From assembly GCA_005773095.1 (NCBI GenBank), contig SXHT01000312.1:1-6542 (forward strand): a stretch of DNA of 6,542 bases. Reading direction: 5' to 3'. Positions within the stretch are counted from its first letter, which is position 1, and each line of letters begins with the position of its first letter. The position numbers and the translations under genes are program-made. The notes under the pieces were generated by a model. It saw only the letters and a list, made by a program, of their open reading frames with translations. It searched no databases and was not told the origin of the DNA. This document shows positions 6,273-6,542 of the stretch, piece after piece. This DNA comes from Planctomycetaceae bacterium. GTDB taxonomy: Bacteria; Planctomycetota; Planctomycetia; Pirellulales; PALSA-1355.

Positions 6273-6542
6273 TCACCGTCGCTTCTTCGGTTCCTCCTCC
6301 TCGTAGGCTTTTACGATCTTCTGCACCAGTCCGTGACGGACGATGTCGCGCTTATCGAGCGTGACCGATACCATGCCTTCAATGCCTTGCAAACGATGTA
6401 GCGCGTCGATCAGCCCGCTGCGCGAGTGTTGCGGCAAGTCGACTTGCGTGACGTCACCGGAAACCACCATTTTCGAACCTTGACCCATCCGCGTGAGAAA
6501 CATTTTCATCTGCGAGACGGTCGTATTCTGGGCCTCGTCCAG
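6273..6542 (-). CDS. phoH: PhoH family ATPase, C-terminal part only
   Basis: The last 89 residues of a PhoH/PhoL-type P-loop ATPase are visible; the start and Walker A motif lie beyond the right edge. The piece begins exactly at the Walker B motif LDEAQN, followed by TTVSQMKMFLTRMGQGSKMVV, given here in overlapping pieces: TTVSQMKMFLTRMG and GQGSKMVVSGD. The family sensor segment SGDVTQVDLP comes next, then a helix-rich region with SGLIDALHRLQGIEG and a DIVRHGLVQKIVKAYE tail, ending in a charged EEEEPKKRR. PhoH proteins are cytoplasmic ATPases often linked to RNA metabolism and found next to ybeY. The TGA stop overlaps a possible GTG start of pgpH, which suggests co-transcription and perhaps coupled translation. 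Family identity is near certain. Confidence 0.95.
   Translation of the reverse strand: MDEAQNTTVSQMKMFLTRMGQGSKMVVSGDVTQVDLPQHSRSGLIDALHRLQGIEGMVSVTLDKRDIVRHGLVQKIVKAYEEEEPKKRR

Noticed and set aside
1..6542. Mobile element, CRISPR, defence island or biosynthetic cluster
   Set aside because: I looked for transposase or integrase motifs, regularly spaced repeats, tRNA-like folds and toxin-antitoxin pairs and saw none; every long minus-strand frame belongs to a housekeeping family.

Overview
The window is a single run of seven genes, all on the minus strand and read from the right edge to the left: phoH (3' end only), pgpH (7TM-HD phosphohydrolase), ybeY, recO, a BamD/YfiO-like TPR lipoprotein, an LptE-like lipoprotein, and folP (cut by the left edge). 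Gaps are short (about 10-90 bases, or an overlap, depending on the starts chosen). I see no promoter or terminator, so this looks like the interior of one long operon whose promoter lies beyond the right edge. No stretch over 300 bases lacks a gene. I see no tRNA, rRNA, CRISPR, insertion sequence or phage gene.

The organism is a GC-rich Gram-negative-type bacterium. Two lipoproteins with lipobox signal peptides belong to outer-membrane assembly families. The wording of RecO, of the LptE-like protein and of the HD protein, plus two kinds of low-complexity repeat that I associate with planctomycetes, suggest a planctomycete, probably Pirellulales-like. This is inference from memory, with no search behind it.

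By region: 6273-6542 holds the C-terminal part of PhoH from its Walker B motif onward. 3925-6186 (or to 6276) is a complete PgpH-type c-di-AMP phosphodiesterase with its extracellular domain, seven following membrane segments and a complete HD metal site. 3407-3889 is the YbeY endoribonuclease, with the third zinc-ligand His replaced by Asp. 2593-3351 is RecO with a four-Cys zinc site. 1255-2559 and 702-1241 are the two lipoproteins. 1-691 is dihydropteroate synthase with an unusual N-terminal extension.

The order phoH-pgpH-ybeY-(...)-recO is an ancient cluster also known from Firmicutes, where dgkA, cdd and era usually sit between ybeY and recO. Here those genes are absent and outer-membrane assembly and folate genes follow. 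The functions are RNA maturation (PhoH, YbeY), second-messenger turnover (PgpH), DNA repair (RecO), outer-membrane biogenesis (the two lipoproteins) and folate synthesis (FolP). The window is mainly housekeeping. I do not see a new defence or mobile system. The most unusual points are the repeat-like sequence at three gene starts and the altered YbeY zinc motif.
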